Assembly (NCBI GenBank): GCA_963930655.1
Contig: OZ005613.1
Location: 8,378,501 to 8,442,500, forward strand
Source of the DNA: Myrica gale
Taxonomy: Eukaryota > Streptophyta > Magnoliopsida > Fagales > Myricaceae
Reading direction: 5' to 3'
DNA length: 64,000 bases
Positions 23,188 to 34,784 of the stretch are shown here, one piece after another. A program made the translations under genes and the position numbers. Under the pieces are notes generated by a model. That model had not been told where the DNA came from. It did no database searches and saw nothing but the letters and a program-made list of their open reading frames with translations. Numbering within the stretch: position 1 is the first letter of the stretch; every line of letters begins with the position of its first letter.

Positions 23188-24830
23188 CACTACACCAGAT
23201 TAGACTTTTAGCGACGAATTTTTCCGCGACGAATCAAATTTCGTCGCTGAAAGTCGAGTTTCCGCGACGCAATGTGAAGTTCGTCGCTGATTAGGAGAAC
23301 AGAACTCCTTCAGCGACGAAACAAGAAAAATGGTTGCCGAAACAACTAATTAAGGTCGTTCGAACAAGAGATATTTTCTGTCACGAATTATTTTCGTCAC
23401 AAAACTAAAACGGACAGCTCGAACTGATTGGTCAGTTCGAACGAACTCTTTTCGTCGCCGAATCAAAATCTGTTCGAACAAAGTGTTCGGTTCGACCAAG
23501 CAATAGTCCTTCGAACGAGTTAGGAATCTGTTCGAACTGGAGGCTGGTGTCCATCTGTGATTGGTTAATATAAAGACGCGTCAATTATCATATACGTATT
23601 CGAACAGACTCGTCGTTCGAACGAAGGTGAATCGTGATACTCTTTTATTGGTGACTCTGTGAGGCGTTGCAGGCAACGTCTTTTCTTTGCCTGCAACGCC
23701 TGATCTGGTTCGAACGAACGTAACTCGTTCGAACCAGAATATGAAACGTGTCCCTTTATTATTTGTTATTGATTGAGGCGTTGCAGGCAACCTCTTTTCT
23801 TTTTCCTGCAACGCCTGTCCTTGTTCGAACGTATTGTCATAGTTCGAACGAAAATGCAGGATTCCGCCACATGGCAATTGTGTTCCTTTGATTTGTGTCA
23901 TCTGTGCGTATGTCGTTCGAACAAGCGTATCTAGTTCGAACGAAGTCGAAACGTTGCCCTTTTTTACGCGTCATTGATGGAGGCGTTGCAGGCAACGTCT
24001 TTTTGTTTCCTGCAACGCCTGACTTCGTTCGAACGGAGGTTTATAGTTCGAACGAAAATGCAGGATTCCGCCACATGGCAATTATGGACCTTTGATTTGT
24101 GTCATCTGTGCGGTATTCGTTCGAACTGAGAGGTGAGTTCGAACGAGTTTCCAATCGTCGTCCCCCTCGCAAACCGTTCTGGTTTGTTTTAAAAGCTAAC
24201 TGTTCAAACCAAGCTGGCGATACTCTTCATAAACTCTTCATAAAAACGGCAGTTAAAGGAAACATTTCATTCGATCGGTAGAGGCTTCCATTTTCTCCAC
24301 TCCATTTTCTCATCTTCCTTCCTCAGGTACGTAGGATTTTATTTCATGTTTCGTTATTTTACATAGTGTTCGGTCTTCCACTTCTACTATGAGCATGCAT
24401 TTTGCTTCCTTTCACGTGTATACCGACAACATTTCCTTTTTTAAATACGTATGTTTTTTCTGATCATACCCGAAATGTCAAGAAAGATGCGGTGGAATGT
24501 GTTCTTCACATGCGTAGTTGACTATATAGAAACCGGCCGAATATTTCATGAATTGGAATCATGTTATCAATGCGTTGTTCATTTTTACTTAAGAATGAAA
24601 ATTGCTTCTTCTTCGTATAGTTATCAAATGATCACTCACCTCTCCATTCCATTTTTTTTTTGTTCCTTTCCTAACGTAAAGTAGAAATCTTGGATTTGTG
24701 TTTTTTGTTTTTGTTTTGTTTTTATTTTATTATTTTAATCGAATTTTTGTTGTAAGGTAAAATTTTTTACTTTCAGTGGCAAACTTTTTCGTCGCTGAAA
24801 GTACCTTATTTTTTAAAACAAACTTTTTGA
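23188..24830. mobile_element. CACTA-like element fragment with GTTCGAAC array
   Basis: It begins CACTACACCAGATTAGACTT followed by subterminal AGCGACGAA/TTCGTCGCT inverted words. These reappear at about 24775-24805 (TTCGTCGCTGAAAGT). Between them is an array of about fifteen exact GTTCGAAC palindromes and three hairpins. It interrupts the repeated block gtttagtcgtaaata / ttaatggaagactttg (compare 27505-27545 and 32155-32195). The right terminus (TAGTG) is not found, so the element is probably truncated or nested; the end given is approximate. No transposase is recognised. Confidence 0.65.
23662..24020. repeat. Three repeated hairpins AGGCGTTGCAGG/CCTGCAACGCCT
   Basis: Hairpin 1: AGGCGTTGCAGGCAA (23662-23676) with TTGCCTGCAACGCCT (23687-23701), a perfect 15-bp stem. 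Hairpin 2: 12-bp stem 23776-23787 with 23805-23816. Hairpin 3: 12-bp stem 23981-23992 with 24009-24020. Each is followed by a pair of GTTCGAAC words. A direct repeat (tgcaggattccgccacatgg) also occurs at about 23856 and 24058. Confidence 0.9.
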
Positions 24831-26086
24831 CTTTCTCCTACGTGGCGTGTGACGGTGGGAAGAGAAGAGAAACCGAGACAAAAAGATTATTTATAAGATA
24901 TCAAAGTTTACATTGGATCCTTATAACGTAGTCTTTAGTCTTGTAATGTTTTTACTAGTCAATTTAAAGTCAAATGAACAAATATAGCTACCATTTTGTT
25001 TAGGGTCATTGACCACTGATGTGAGTTTAGTGGATTTTGATTAAAATGTTAAAGATTTATAAGGTAAGAATTGTGATAACTCAAACTTAAGGTTTATACA
25101 TATACTCACATACCTTACTAGATAGATTGAGCATAATAATAAAATAGTTATTATGTTTGATTTGGTTTTGAAATGTTTTTTTTAATGATTATGAAAAAAT
25201 ATTGAAGATACGTGTTGTTAGGTGTTTGTGAAAATGGCGGAATCTATGAGAATGTTCGGTTGCGTTGTTTTTTGAGAATTTTTTGTGTTTTGAGAATTTT
25301 TAGGTGATAACTTTATTGGTATGCGTGTTATAGTTATTTTTATGTAATGTTATAAATGATGTTTGAGTGTAGAATTCTTTGTATTATGAGAATTCAAAAA
25401 AATCGTGAAGATTGTTTTTAACCGAACAGCCTCATAAAAATGATGTTTGGAAATATTGATTTTGAAATTTATTCTATAGGAGAATATGGGTAAAAAAAGA
25501 ATGTTTAGATAGAAGATTTTAATAAGATGAGTTTTTATAAAATAAAATTTAGTTTGTGTTGTTTTTTTTTTTTACAAAAATTGAGGTTAATGATTAAATA
25601 ATTTTTTTTTATGAAAAATTAAAATATTTGTTGCGTGGAAAATTACGTTGAGAAAATTACGTTTTCTTAATGGAAGACTTTGACCATACTTTTTGGGGGT
25701 CTTAGCAGCTAGCAAAAGCATAAAGAAAACGAAGGGATATAAAAGCATGTAAAACTTTTGAAAAGAGCCAATAAGAATCATCTATGATCTTTATGCTTTG
25801 CCTTTATTCACATACGTAAATAACGTGTACTGAATTTACCAAGGCATTTTTATCATTATTTTTCGGCCTTTCCGACTTTTTGGAGCAGGGAGGGGACTAG
25901 GAGGAGACAAGGACCCACGGCTCCCACCCTAAAAAAGCTTTTAAAAAAAAATCTTGGTCTTTTTTTAGACTATTTTTTTCTTTTCAAAATTTTTCTATAC
26001 TTGGTCCCCTATGTTTCAATTCCTAGCTTCATCTTACTTGCCAGCAGAAAGAAAAATAAATCTAAGTAATCAGTACACGAAGCACT
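24831..26086. other. Intergenic, includes repeated block copy 1
   Basis: No gene is seen. From about 25655 the block with actttgaccatactttttg, agcagctagcaaaagcaaaa-like and gatataaaagcatgtaa words appears, as at 27520, 31220 and 32160. The next part (25880-25960, aggacccacggctcccaccc) recurs at 29300-29345. Confidence 0.6.
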
Positions 26087-26310
26087 CACTACAAGAAACT
26101 TTCTCATCAAAGACGAAACCAGTCGTCACAGATAACAAGTTTTTTCGTCGACTTTTGTCTCTGCCGACGTTATGCGGTGGTCGAACGTTCGTCGGTGATG
26201 CTTCATCCGGATGGATTGTCAGCCACCTCTGTTTTTCTTCGTAGGTAGAGAATGTGTACTCCGACCGATTTTACCGTCGGGCAAAAAAACTTGCACTAGT
26301 CGGGAGAAGC
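26087..26310. mobile_element. CACTA terminus fragment
   Basis: It begins CACTACAAGAAACTTTCTCA and contains several CGTCG/CGACG words in inverted orientation typical of a subterminal region. It lies within repeated block copy 1 (compare 29480 and 33240). The opposite terminus is not identifiable and the end is estimated from where block similarity resumes. Confidence 0.5.
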
Positions 26311-27469
26311 CTTTCACTAGCAAATATATATGGTTCAGATTTTGTATCTTCACTGAGAAAAAAAACTTATGATTTATACTTTTAATTTTGTAATAGTGAA
26401 ACCGATGGGTTCATATGACATATATAAAAAGCAGAATATTATTAAAATAAATTTCCGTTGGAAGAAAATTCCTGCAAGGAGTCGGTTAATAGATTTTAAG
26501 AAATAGTTTAGATTTTGATTTTCTCTGGAGAAATTTAATCGTTCAAAAATTTATTCTCTTTTCTTTTCACCATATCTTAATTTTGCAGTTTTTCGTTAAT
26601 TATCAGGTGCTTGTAACCCAACATATATATCTGGTGTATACAAGGCCGCTACTCCCAACAACATATATATATATATCTGGTAACCCAACATACTGCCAAA
26701 GCTTAGTCAATGTCAACTCAAGAATAATTTCTTTGTAAATGTAATGTGATTGAAGCCGAGGAAGCCTCACTTTGGTGTCATGATGCCAAAACCATGTTGG
26801 TGTCATGTTGAAAGGCTCACTTTGGTGTCATGTTGCAAAGTTCTCAAATACCTTCAAATATTTAGATTTTAGTGTTGAGAAAATACTTGTAACGAACTGT
26901 GAGATTAGGGGAAAACCTTGGTGAGAATAGCCTTAATTATATGTTTTGAGTGCTAATCTTTGAAAAGTATTTGGGTTGTGAGTGTAGATCCCAAGAAAAA
27001 CAATTCAGTTTGTGAGTGTAGATCCTTTAAAATTACTTAGATGTGAGTGTTGAGTTCGCAAAAAATATTTGATGAGTTATGAGTGCAAATCCCGTAAAAG
27101 TACTCGATTTGTGAGTATTGCTCCCATAAAAGCACTAGTATTATAAGTAGTGAGCTCGAAAAATCACTTATAAAGGTTATTTAGTACTCACAAGATAGAG
27201 TGTAAGCTATATATATTGAAAATAGCGAACGAAAACTCGGATCCTAATTTAGGGTGAACATAGGCTTTTATTTAAGCGGAACAATCTAAAAATCTTGGGT
27301 AACATTCAACTGTCTCTTATTTTACGTGTCTTATTTCCTTTTAGGTGTATCTTTCGTCTCTCTCTAGTAATTAAGTATGATTGAAAGCTGATTTTGGTAT
27401 TTTTCTTTACCTATGTTAAATTTAAATGAGGAATTCTCAAAACGACTTAAATTGATGACTTTGACCGTA
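26311..27469. other. Repeated block copy 1, distal part, and unassigned sequence
   Basis: 26320-26600 matches 29485-29715 and 33260-33505. 26600-26900 continues similarity with 29730-29910 (cactttggtgtcatgttg-like words). 26900-27470 shows repeated short phrases such as gtgagtgtagatcc but no gene. Confidence 0.5.
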
Positions 27470-29910
27470 CTTTAATCAATTAATCGTTTCGATTTTTTTT
27501 TGTTTAGTCGTAATATTTACTTAATGGAAGACTTTGACCATACTTTTTGAGCAGTGGCGTAATGTTTTTTCAATGCTTTCCTTTATTTCTTGTTTTTGCT
27601 TATTTTGGGGTCACAGCAGCCAGCAAAAGCAAAAGCTATAAAAGGCAAAAAGAAAACGACGCGATACAAAAGCATTGCCATACTTTTGAAAAGAGCCAAT
27701 AAGAATCATCTCCTCTTTATGCTTTTTCGCCAGCTTAACGTGTCCGTAGCTGATTGCAACGAAAGTGTCGGTGGAAACTTTTTTGGGTGTTAATTTTCGA
27801 GGAAAATGCAATTTTTTTACAAATGAATTACAATGAATTTTGTACTGTACATCCTCTTATAACAGTACTTAGACTGTGTTTGAGTGTTAAAATTTTAGGG
27901 TATTAAATTTGGTACAAAACGAAGAGATAGATGATTTTTTATATTTTTGTTGTGATAAATAATGATGTGATGGGAAGGAAGATATTATATTGTAATTTTT
28001 TATTATGTTAAAGTTTTAGAAAGCGTAAAATTTTGGTAAACAAACATACCCTTAGACACTTTAAAAAACTGTTTAATTTTTAGACATTTTACACCTTTCA
28101 ATTATCAATGTTAGATATTTTGCATCTTCGTTCGACAATATTAATACTTTCGAGAATTCAATGAATTGACAATAATATCTTCAATATATGCAAAGTAGAT
28201 TAAAGGAGTTATCGTCATTGTAGTCAAAAAATTTGACATACTGTACACAATGTCTAAAATTTATAGTTAGAAGTTGTAATGTCTCATAAATAATAATTTA
28301 AAATATAAAACTTATAATAGTTTGTGAATAAAAATATATTTTTATCTTAAACTTTTTCATCCAATCCATTTGGGTCAAGTGACAAACTAATCCCAGCTGG
28401 AACAACGGGAATGGACGGTGTGAAAACTCACCGTAGATTGAAAGGAAGATGCAAATAATTAGGCAAATAGTACTTTTATGATAAAATTATGTGTCAGCAG
28501 CCCATTCAAATGTTTGGAGTTTGTCCGAATAGTAAGGTCTCACAATACCTTAAAGTTGGGTCAAATTCATCCGAACCCAAAGAGAATGCTAAAAATTATT
28601 TTTTGTTACAAAAAAAAAACAATGAGTTAATTACTTTTTGCACCTATGTGGTTTAAGTATCCTGACATTTTGCACTCATTCTTTTAATTTTGAGACATTT
28701 CACCCTTGTTATTTCGAGAGACTTGAAACTTTGCACCCCGTCGTCTATTATCCTTTATTTCGAGCGGAAAAATCAGTCACGTGCTTTACACATGGCTCAT
28801 TTCCTCATTTTGATCTCAATATTCAAAAAAGGTTAATTACAATTTGCACCCATGTGGTTTGGGGATCTGACACTTTACACTTCGTTCTTTTATTTTTGAC
28901 ACACTTTCCATCCAAAAAATCAGTCACGTGTTCTGCATATGATTGACTTTTCCATTCGAAATAATAACTAAATTAACGAGAGGTACAAAATGTCAATAAC
29001 TCAAATCATGTGGCTAAAATATATCATAATGAAAAAAACGGAGTGTAAAGTATCAAAAATTTTAAACCATATAAGTGTAAAGTCTAATTAATAAAAATAA
29101 ATAAAAGGAAAACCCTTTCACAACATCCAAGAGTTTAGAGGGAAATAAAAAAGTAACGGGATAGTGTGAAGAGGAGACTTTAGCCACTTGTTTGTTTCTA
29201 AGTTTTTCTTTTCTTAAATGTATACTGATCAGTTGTCCAATAAATTTTTGTCATTATTTTGGGGTATTCCTACCTTTGCAACAGGGAGCGCACTAGGACG
29301 CAAGGGCCCACGGCTCCTACCCTAAAGAAGCTTTCAAAAGAAAAAAAAAATCTTCCGCTTTTTCACTTACAACAAAAAGTGGGACCAAAAGTTTTTTAGG
29401 ATATTGAGTTGTTCAGCATAAATCGAGTTGTAGTGATTAAAAAATTTAAATAATTAGAACTCAAAACACTTATTTTTGAGAAGCAAATATTATTCAGATG
29501 TTGTATATCTTCATTGAGAAAAAAAGTTTTGATTTATACTTTTAGAAATATATAAAAAGTAGAATATTATTAAATTAAATTTGCGTGGGAAGAAAATTCA
29601 AGCAATGAGAGTGTTAATAGATTTTGTGAAACAGTTTAGATTTTTTTTTTATTTAAGAAATTCAATTGTTCAAAAATTTAATCTCTTTCTTTTCTCCACA
29701 TCTTAATTTGCAGTTAATTTATGTTAAATATCAGGTGCTGGTAACCCAACAAATCTAGTCTTTACATGACCGTTACTCCAAACAACCTTATTACATACTA
29801 CCAAAACTTAGTTAGTATCAACTCCAGAATTACTGTGTAAATGTTATGCGATTAATAACGAGGAAGACTCAGTTTGGTGTCAAAATCATGTTGCAAGTCT
29901 CACTTTGCTC
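27470..29910. repeat. Repeated block copy 2
   Basis: Starts with gactttgaccgtac and gtttagtcgtaatattt. Continues through the promoter-like part (CCAATAAG and gatacaaaagcattgcc), a foldback repeat at 28050-28340, and a TIR-like repeat pair at 28625-29110 (ttgcacctatgtggttt against aaaccatataagtgtaaa). It then runs through the acccacggctcctacc part and on to about 29910. Copies 1, 3 and 4 share the order, indicating serial duplication upstream of the RLP. No coding sequence is seen. Confidence 0.7.
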
Positions 29911-31224
29911 GAGCTGTGCTTGGGATTGTAAAGGTGTCTTATTGGTGTTTGAGTGGTGTCATTACTTTTTAGCCCCAATATTACATGATAATATTGTTTA
30001 ATTTCATTTTCATGATCGCAAACCATTATATCTTATTTCAAGAAATTTCAATACTTGTAGAAGTTTGCTTTCTTGAAAAAATTGATGAACGATGTGAATC
30101 TTGTGTTAGCTTTTAGTCACAATCGATGTTTTAATGATAACAATAAAAGTAATTGAAATGGATAAACAATGAAAATCCAAAATGTGAACGGAATGCACAA
30201 TCGAATAAGCAACAATCAATTCAATGAAAGTGACCCAAAGTGAAGACTCAAACTTTAGTGTAATGTTTGTAACTTTAACGTCTCACTTTTAGCAAGGATT
30301 TGAATCACACATGCATATTTTCAAATTTTTCATAAACCTTTTTAGCTCAAGTTTGATAATTATAATATGTCTTAAGTTTTTTCAAATAATACTCATATGA
30401 ACTCCCAAATATTATTTATATTTTTTGGGAGTTAGTTTTTAAGATTGAGTATTAAAAAGGTAAAAATTGAGCTTTCAAATTATAGAGGCCGCATTTTTTA
30501 TTGTAGCGGATGACCAGGTTTGTGAATAGGTAGACTACAGATTGGTTGCTTGGTCTAGAGGTCGACCAAGTGAGAAACCTAAAAAATGTCATCGCGCATG
30601 AGTTTTTGACCGTTGGAACAACGGACATATCTAGCAGTCCATTATTACTGTGTACTGGTCGACCAGTACATTGCGAACTTGGACAAGTGAGAAACGATTA
30701 TTTTTTATGGGTGTCTAATATAAGAATCCTCCTAAGGCTTCACAAATACACTTGCACCACCACACATAATTTGTTAAGCTCGAGACAGATCAAAAACCTT
30801 AAAATCTCTTTTTTTTTTTTTCATATCATTCACACAAATCTTGATTTGCAAATGCCCTAAGTTAGCATTCTGTCTACATTCAAAATAGTATGTATATATG
30901 AATGTATCCATTTAAACCTATGCTTTATAAACTGTATTATTTAGTCCATGCCTTAACTTAGTGACACAATGCTGTCTCCACATTACACTATACGTTAATA
31001 TATAGGACTCATTTTTCTTAACACATACCAACAAAGAGCCAAATAACATATCAGTACAATCATCGAGTACGTATGTAACTATAATGATTAGCCATGACAA
31101 AATGCACATGATATAGCACGGAAATAGCCAATTGATACTACTTTTTTTTCTAATGATTTTTTTCCGTTGTTTCGAGCGACGAAAACAAATCTCATATTTA
31201 TCTAGCTACAGCAATTGCATACAA
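29911..31224. other. Intergenic, no gene recognised
   Basis: AT-rich. 30500-30720 contains a repeated word pair (gaccaagtgagaaac near 30565 and ggacaagtgagaaacg near 30680) and two ggtcgacca-type palindromes (about 30560 and 30657). It may be a retroelement scrap but no family is assignable. Confidence 0.4.
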
Positions 31225-31540
31225 ATATACAAAAGAAGCAAAAGCAAAAAGAAAGCGAAGCCATATAAAAGCATGTAATACTTTTGAAAAAAGCCAATAA
31301 GAATCATCTCATCTTTATGCTTTTTCTCGACCTAGGGGTGTACGTAGGTGAGTGCAGCGAAAGTGTTGGTGGAAGCTTTTTTTTTTGGTCTTTTTCTTAA
31401 TAATTTCCTTCTTTTAAAACTTTTGCATCCGATCCAATTGGGTCGCGTGATAAACCAACCCCAGCTGGAACAATGGAAACTGACGGTGAACGTGAATCAT
31501 GAAATTTTGTCTGCAGAAAATTATTTACTTGATATCTGAT
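31225..31540. repeat. Repeated block copy 3 (promoter-like part only)
   Basis: Matches 25695-25850, 27610-27800 and 32200-32430. It has aaagaaagcgaagccatata, TATAAAAGCATG and CCAATAAGAATCATCTC in the same order and spacing, then gaaagtgttggtggaagctt. Open frames here change between copies, so I do not call a gene. Confidence 0.6.
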
Positions 31541-31664
31541 AAACAATCTTTGATCTTTGATATCTGATAAAGAATCTTTGATCTTCTCTTCACTTTCTAT
31601 GATTGACTCTTCAATCTTCTTTAATCTTCACGGCTTATCCACGTCACATCTTGAGTCATTTTAA

Positions 31665-32100
31665 TTTCATAATTAGCAGTTCAAATGTTTTGCTAGCTTC
31701 TCCATCTCTACGCCTCACAACTGTCACAAATTTTTCTTATAGTTCTGATGGCAAATCGTATGATTGAGTATCTTATAGTCTGCCTTTAAAATAAAATTCT
31801 AGATCTAATACCGCGTGAGATCATTAAGTATCTCAGATCTTAGTCGTAGGATCAAATGAAAAACTATTTTCCATTATTTTTCTTATATTCTTTTATTCTA
31901 AATTATAGGCTTCTACTAATTGCAATCATATTCATCAACATATTACAATTCACCCCAGAGTATTTTGAGAATGATTTATGAAATCACTTTTGCTAACAAT
32001 TATTTGTTTATCTATCCTTCCACTATGCTATATTCCACCAGAGCCAATAGGATCAGAATAATATCACCAATTAAGTCTCAAACTCATATAATTCTTAATA
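31665..32100. repeat. Duplicated block D, copy 1
   Basis: Direct partner of 33585-33985. Shared words include cgtatgattgagtatct, gagatcattaag and ctcagatcttagtcgtagga (or a variant), ending in aacaattatttgtttatct and gatcagaataatatcac. Confidence 0.85.
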
Positions 32101-32104
32101 GATG

Positions 32105-33560
32105 ACTTTGACCATACTTTTATTCAATTAATCATTTTGATTTTTTTTTCTGTTTAGTCGTAAATATTACTTAATGAAAGACTTTGACCATACTTTTTGA
32201 GGTCTTAGCAGCTAGCAAAACCAAAAACATAAAGAAAACGAAGGGATATAAAAGAATGTAATACTTTTGAAAAGAGCCAATAAGAATCATCTCCTCTTTA
32301 TGATTTTTCTCGAGCTTAACGTGTACGTGGGTGAGGGCGACGAAAGTGTTGGCCGTGGAAACTTTTCTGGGTGTTTTTCTTGATAATTTTCTTCTTTTAA
32401 ATATTTTTTATCGTAAATTTTACACTTTCCACCATAAATTACTATTTTTGAGATATTACACCTTACAACTACTAATATTAGACTCTTTGAAGAAACTGTT
32501 AAATTATTAGACACTTTACACCTTCTAACAAGCAACGTTAGACACTTTGCGCCTTCCGTCTGATAATAATACTTTCGAGAATTTAATGGATTGACAACAA
32601 TATCTTCAACATGTGCAAAGTGGGTCAAGGGTATTATCGACATTTTAGTTTAAAAATTTGACAGAAGATGCAAGTGTCTAAGATTGGTAGTTAGATGATG
32701 CAATATCTCATAAGTGGTAGTTTAGAGTGTAAAATGCCAAAACCTATAATAATTTATACGTGAAAAATATATTTTTCCCTATACTTTTACATCCAATCCA
32801 ATTGGTGAAGTAACAAACTAACCCCGACTACATATATCAATCGGAATGGACGGTGTGAAAACTCGCTGTAGATTGGAAGGAAGATGCAAATAATTCCGAG
32901 AAGGATAAAATTATGTAACAAGAGCCCCTTCAAATGTTTGGAGTTTGTCTGAATATTAAGGTCTCGCAATACATAAAAGTTGGGTCAAATTCATCCGAAC
33001 CCCAAGAGAATGTTAAAATTTATTTTTTGTTACAAAAAAAAAACAAAAGTTAAACCCTTTCACAACATCCAAGAGTTTAGAGGAAAAAAAGTAAGAGGAT
33101 AGCGTGAAGAGGAGACTTTGGCCACTTGTTTGTTTCTAGGTTTTTCTTTTCTTAAACGTGTACTGACTACTCACCACTTAACCAATAAATTTTTGTAATT
33201 ATTTTTGGGTCTTTCATACCTTAATTTGCAGCAGATAGAGAAAAAAATATAAATAATATAGTTCAGATGTTGTATATCTTCACTGAGAAAAAAAGTTTTG
33301 ATTTATACTTTTAGTTCTTTACTAGTAAAACTGTTGGGTTCATAAGAAATCTAATTCTTTATTAAATTAAATTTGTGTGGGAAGAAAATTCAAGCAAGGA
33401 GTGTGTTAATAGATTTTGTGACACAGTTTAGATTTTTTTTTTTAAGAAATTCAATTGTTCATAAAATGAATATCTTTCTTTTCTCCACATCTTAATTTGT
33501 AGTTTACGTTAATCCAACAAATCCAAAAAAATTTAGTCAGCATCAACTTCAGAATTACTT
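32105..33560. repeat. Repeated block copy 4
   Basis: Contains, in order, gactttgaccatac, the TATAAAAG/CCAATAAG promoter-like part, a foldback repeat (32400-32785), gggtcaaattcatccgaacc, aacatccaagagtttagagg and the gttttgatttatactttta part. All are shared with copy 2. It sits between the two D blocks. Confidence 0.7.
32400..32785. repeat. Foldback repeat, sibling of 28050-28340
   Basis: Arms such as ttttacactttccaccataa and gtagtttagagtgtaaaatg are inverted complements. The same element sits at the same place in block copy 2, so it predates that duplication. Confidence 0.6.
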
Positions 33561-33584
33561 TGGGGAGGTTCAAAAATTCTACCA

Positions 33585-33985
33585 GTTAACAGTTCAAATA
33601 TTCTGCCAGCTCCTTCCTCTCCATGCATATGCCTCACAGCGGTCAAAAAGTTTTCTCAAAGTTCCAATGGCCAGCCGTATGATTGAGTATCTATAGCCTA
33701 CCCTTTTAAATAAAACCTTAGCTGTGATATGGCATGAGATCATTAAGGATCTCAAATCTCAGCCGTAGGATCACATGGAAAACTCTTTCCCATTGTAATC
33801 GTGTTCATTAATAAATTACAATTCATCTCCGAGTATTTGAGATTGATTTGTGAAAACCTGTTTGTTAACAATTATTTGTTTATCTATTGTTCCACCATAT
33901 TATATTTCACATTAGCCAATGGGATCAGAATAATATCACAGATTAAGTCCTTACCTCATATAATTTTTAATTCACAATCTGTAAC
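33585..33985. repeat. Duplicated block D, copy 2
   Basis: Direct partner of 31665-32100. Together with block copy 4 it gives a D-A-D arrangement. Confidence 0.85.
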
Positions 33986-34784
33986 TTGTTGGACTCTCAA
34001 ATTTTTTCCAAAAAATAATTTTAGAAATAAATATATATTTTCTCTAAAATTTCACTGGTCAGTAATTTCTTTTCGAGTCCAATCCTATATATAGAGATTG
34101 AATATACCACTTCATCAAGAGACTGGTGGATTCCTTGCTGAGCATTTATGCAAGCCAATTTTTTATGCACAAGACCCAACGTTGTTTGAAATAAATTTGA
34201 TCTAGAAAGATCGTCGCCAAATGATTTGGTAAAGCATAAGTACACAACAAACAGACATGTATAAACCTCTTAGGCCTAAGGATACAATGCACCCAAGGTC
34301 ACCACCTCAATGACGGAGTCCATCAGTGATCACTTCTAGAATGTACCCATATTTGATCTCGTTCAGCGCATGTACTCTTACAGTGCACCCAAGGTCACCA
34401 CCTCAATGACGGAGTCCATCATCCTATTTAATAGAGGCTCAATGAGTGTAGACCTAATATACATAAATATGTATCTTGGTCTAGAACAAACGTCAAGTGA
34501 ATAAGGAACTAAAAAATCTTACTCATTGCCTTTGATTCATTAATTATTGGCACGACTTTTCTACAATATCACTCGATAATATCCGTATAACATCTTATGT
34601 AACAACATAATACCCAATAAATAAATATAAACATGTAACGTCTAAATAAATAATTATCTAGACAACTGGTTTTTAAGGCATATTTCTTACCTTAAAAACT
34701 CATTGTAGACAGAAAGGGAAATGCAAATAATTCAATAAAGAGTACTTTTAGGAAAAAAAATTGGTTGGGTCAAATTCATTCTAC
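33986..34784. other. Intergenic with a 40-bp direct repeat
   Basis: About 40 bp containing gtgcacccaaggtcaccacc-like sequence followed by tcaatgacggagtccatca occurs twice (34288-34327 and 34382-34421), 94 bp apart. 34690-34780 matches part of the repeated block (tgcaaataatt, gggtcaaattcat) and is cut off at about 34780. No gene. Confidence 0.6.

Noticed and set aside
23188-24300. CRISPR-like array from the regularly spaced GTTCGAAC words
   Set aside because: Plant nuclear context, 8-bp palindromes with irregular spacing, no cas genes; fits transposon subterminal repeats.
28638-28946. Plus-strand open frame of 102 codons
   Set aside because: Spans a repeated TIR-like sequence (ttgcacc-atgtggttt occurs twice), not a gene.
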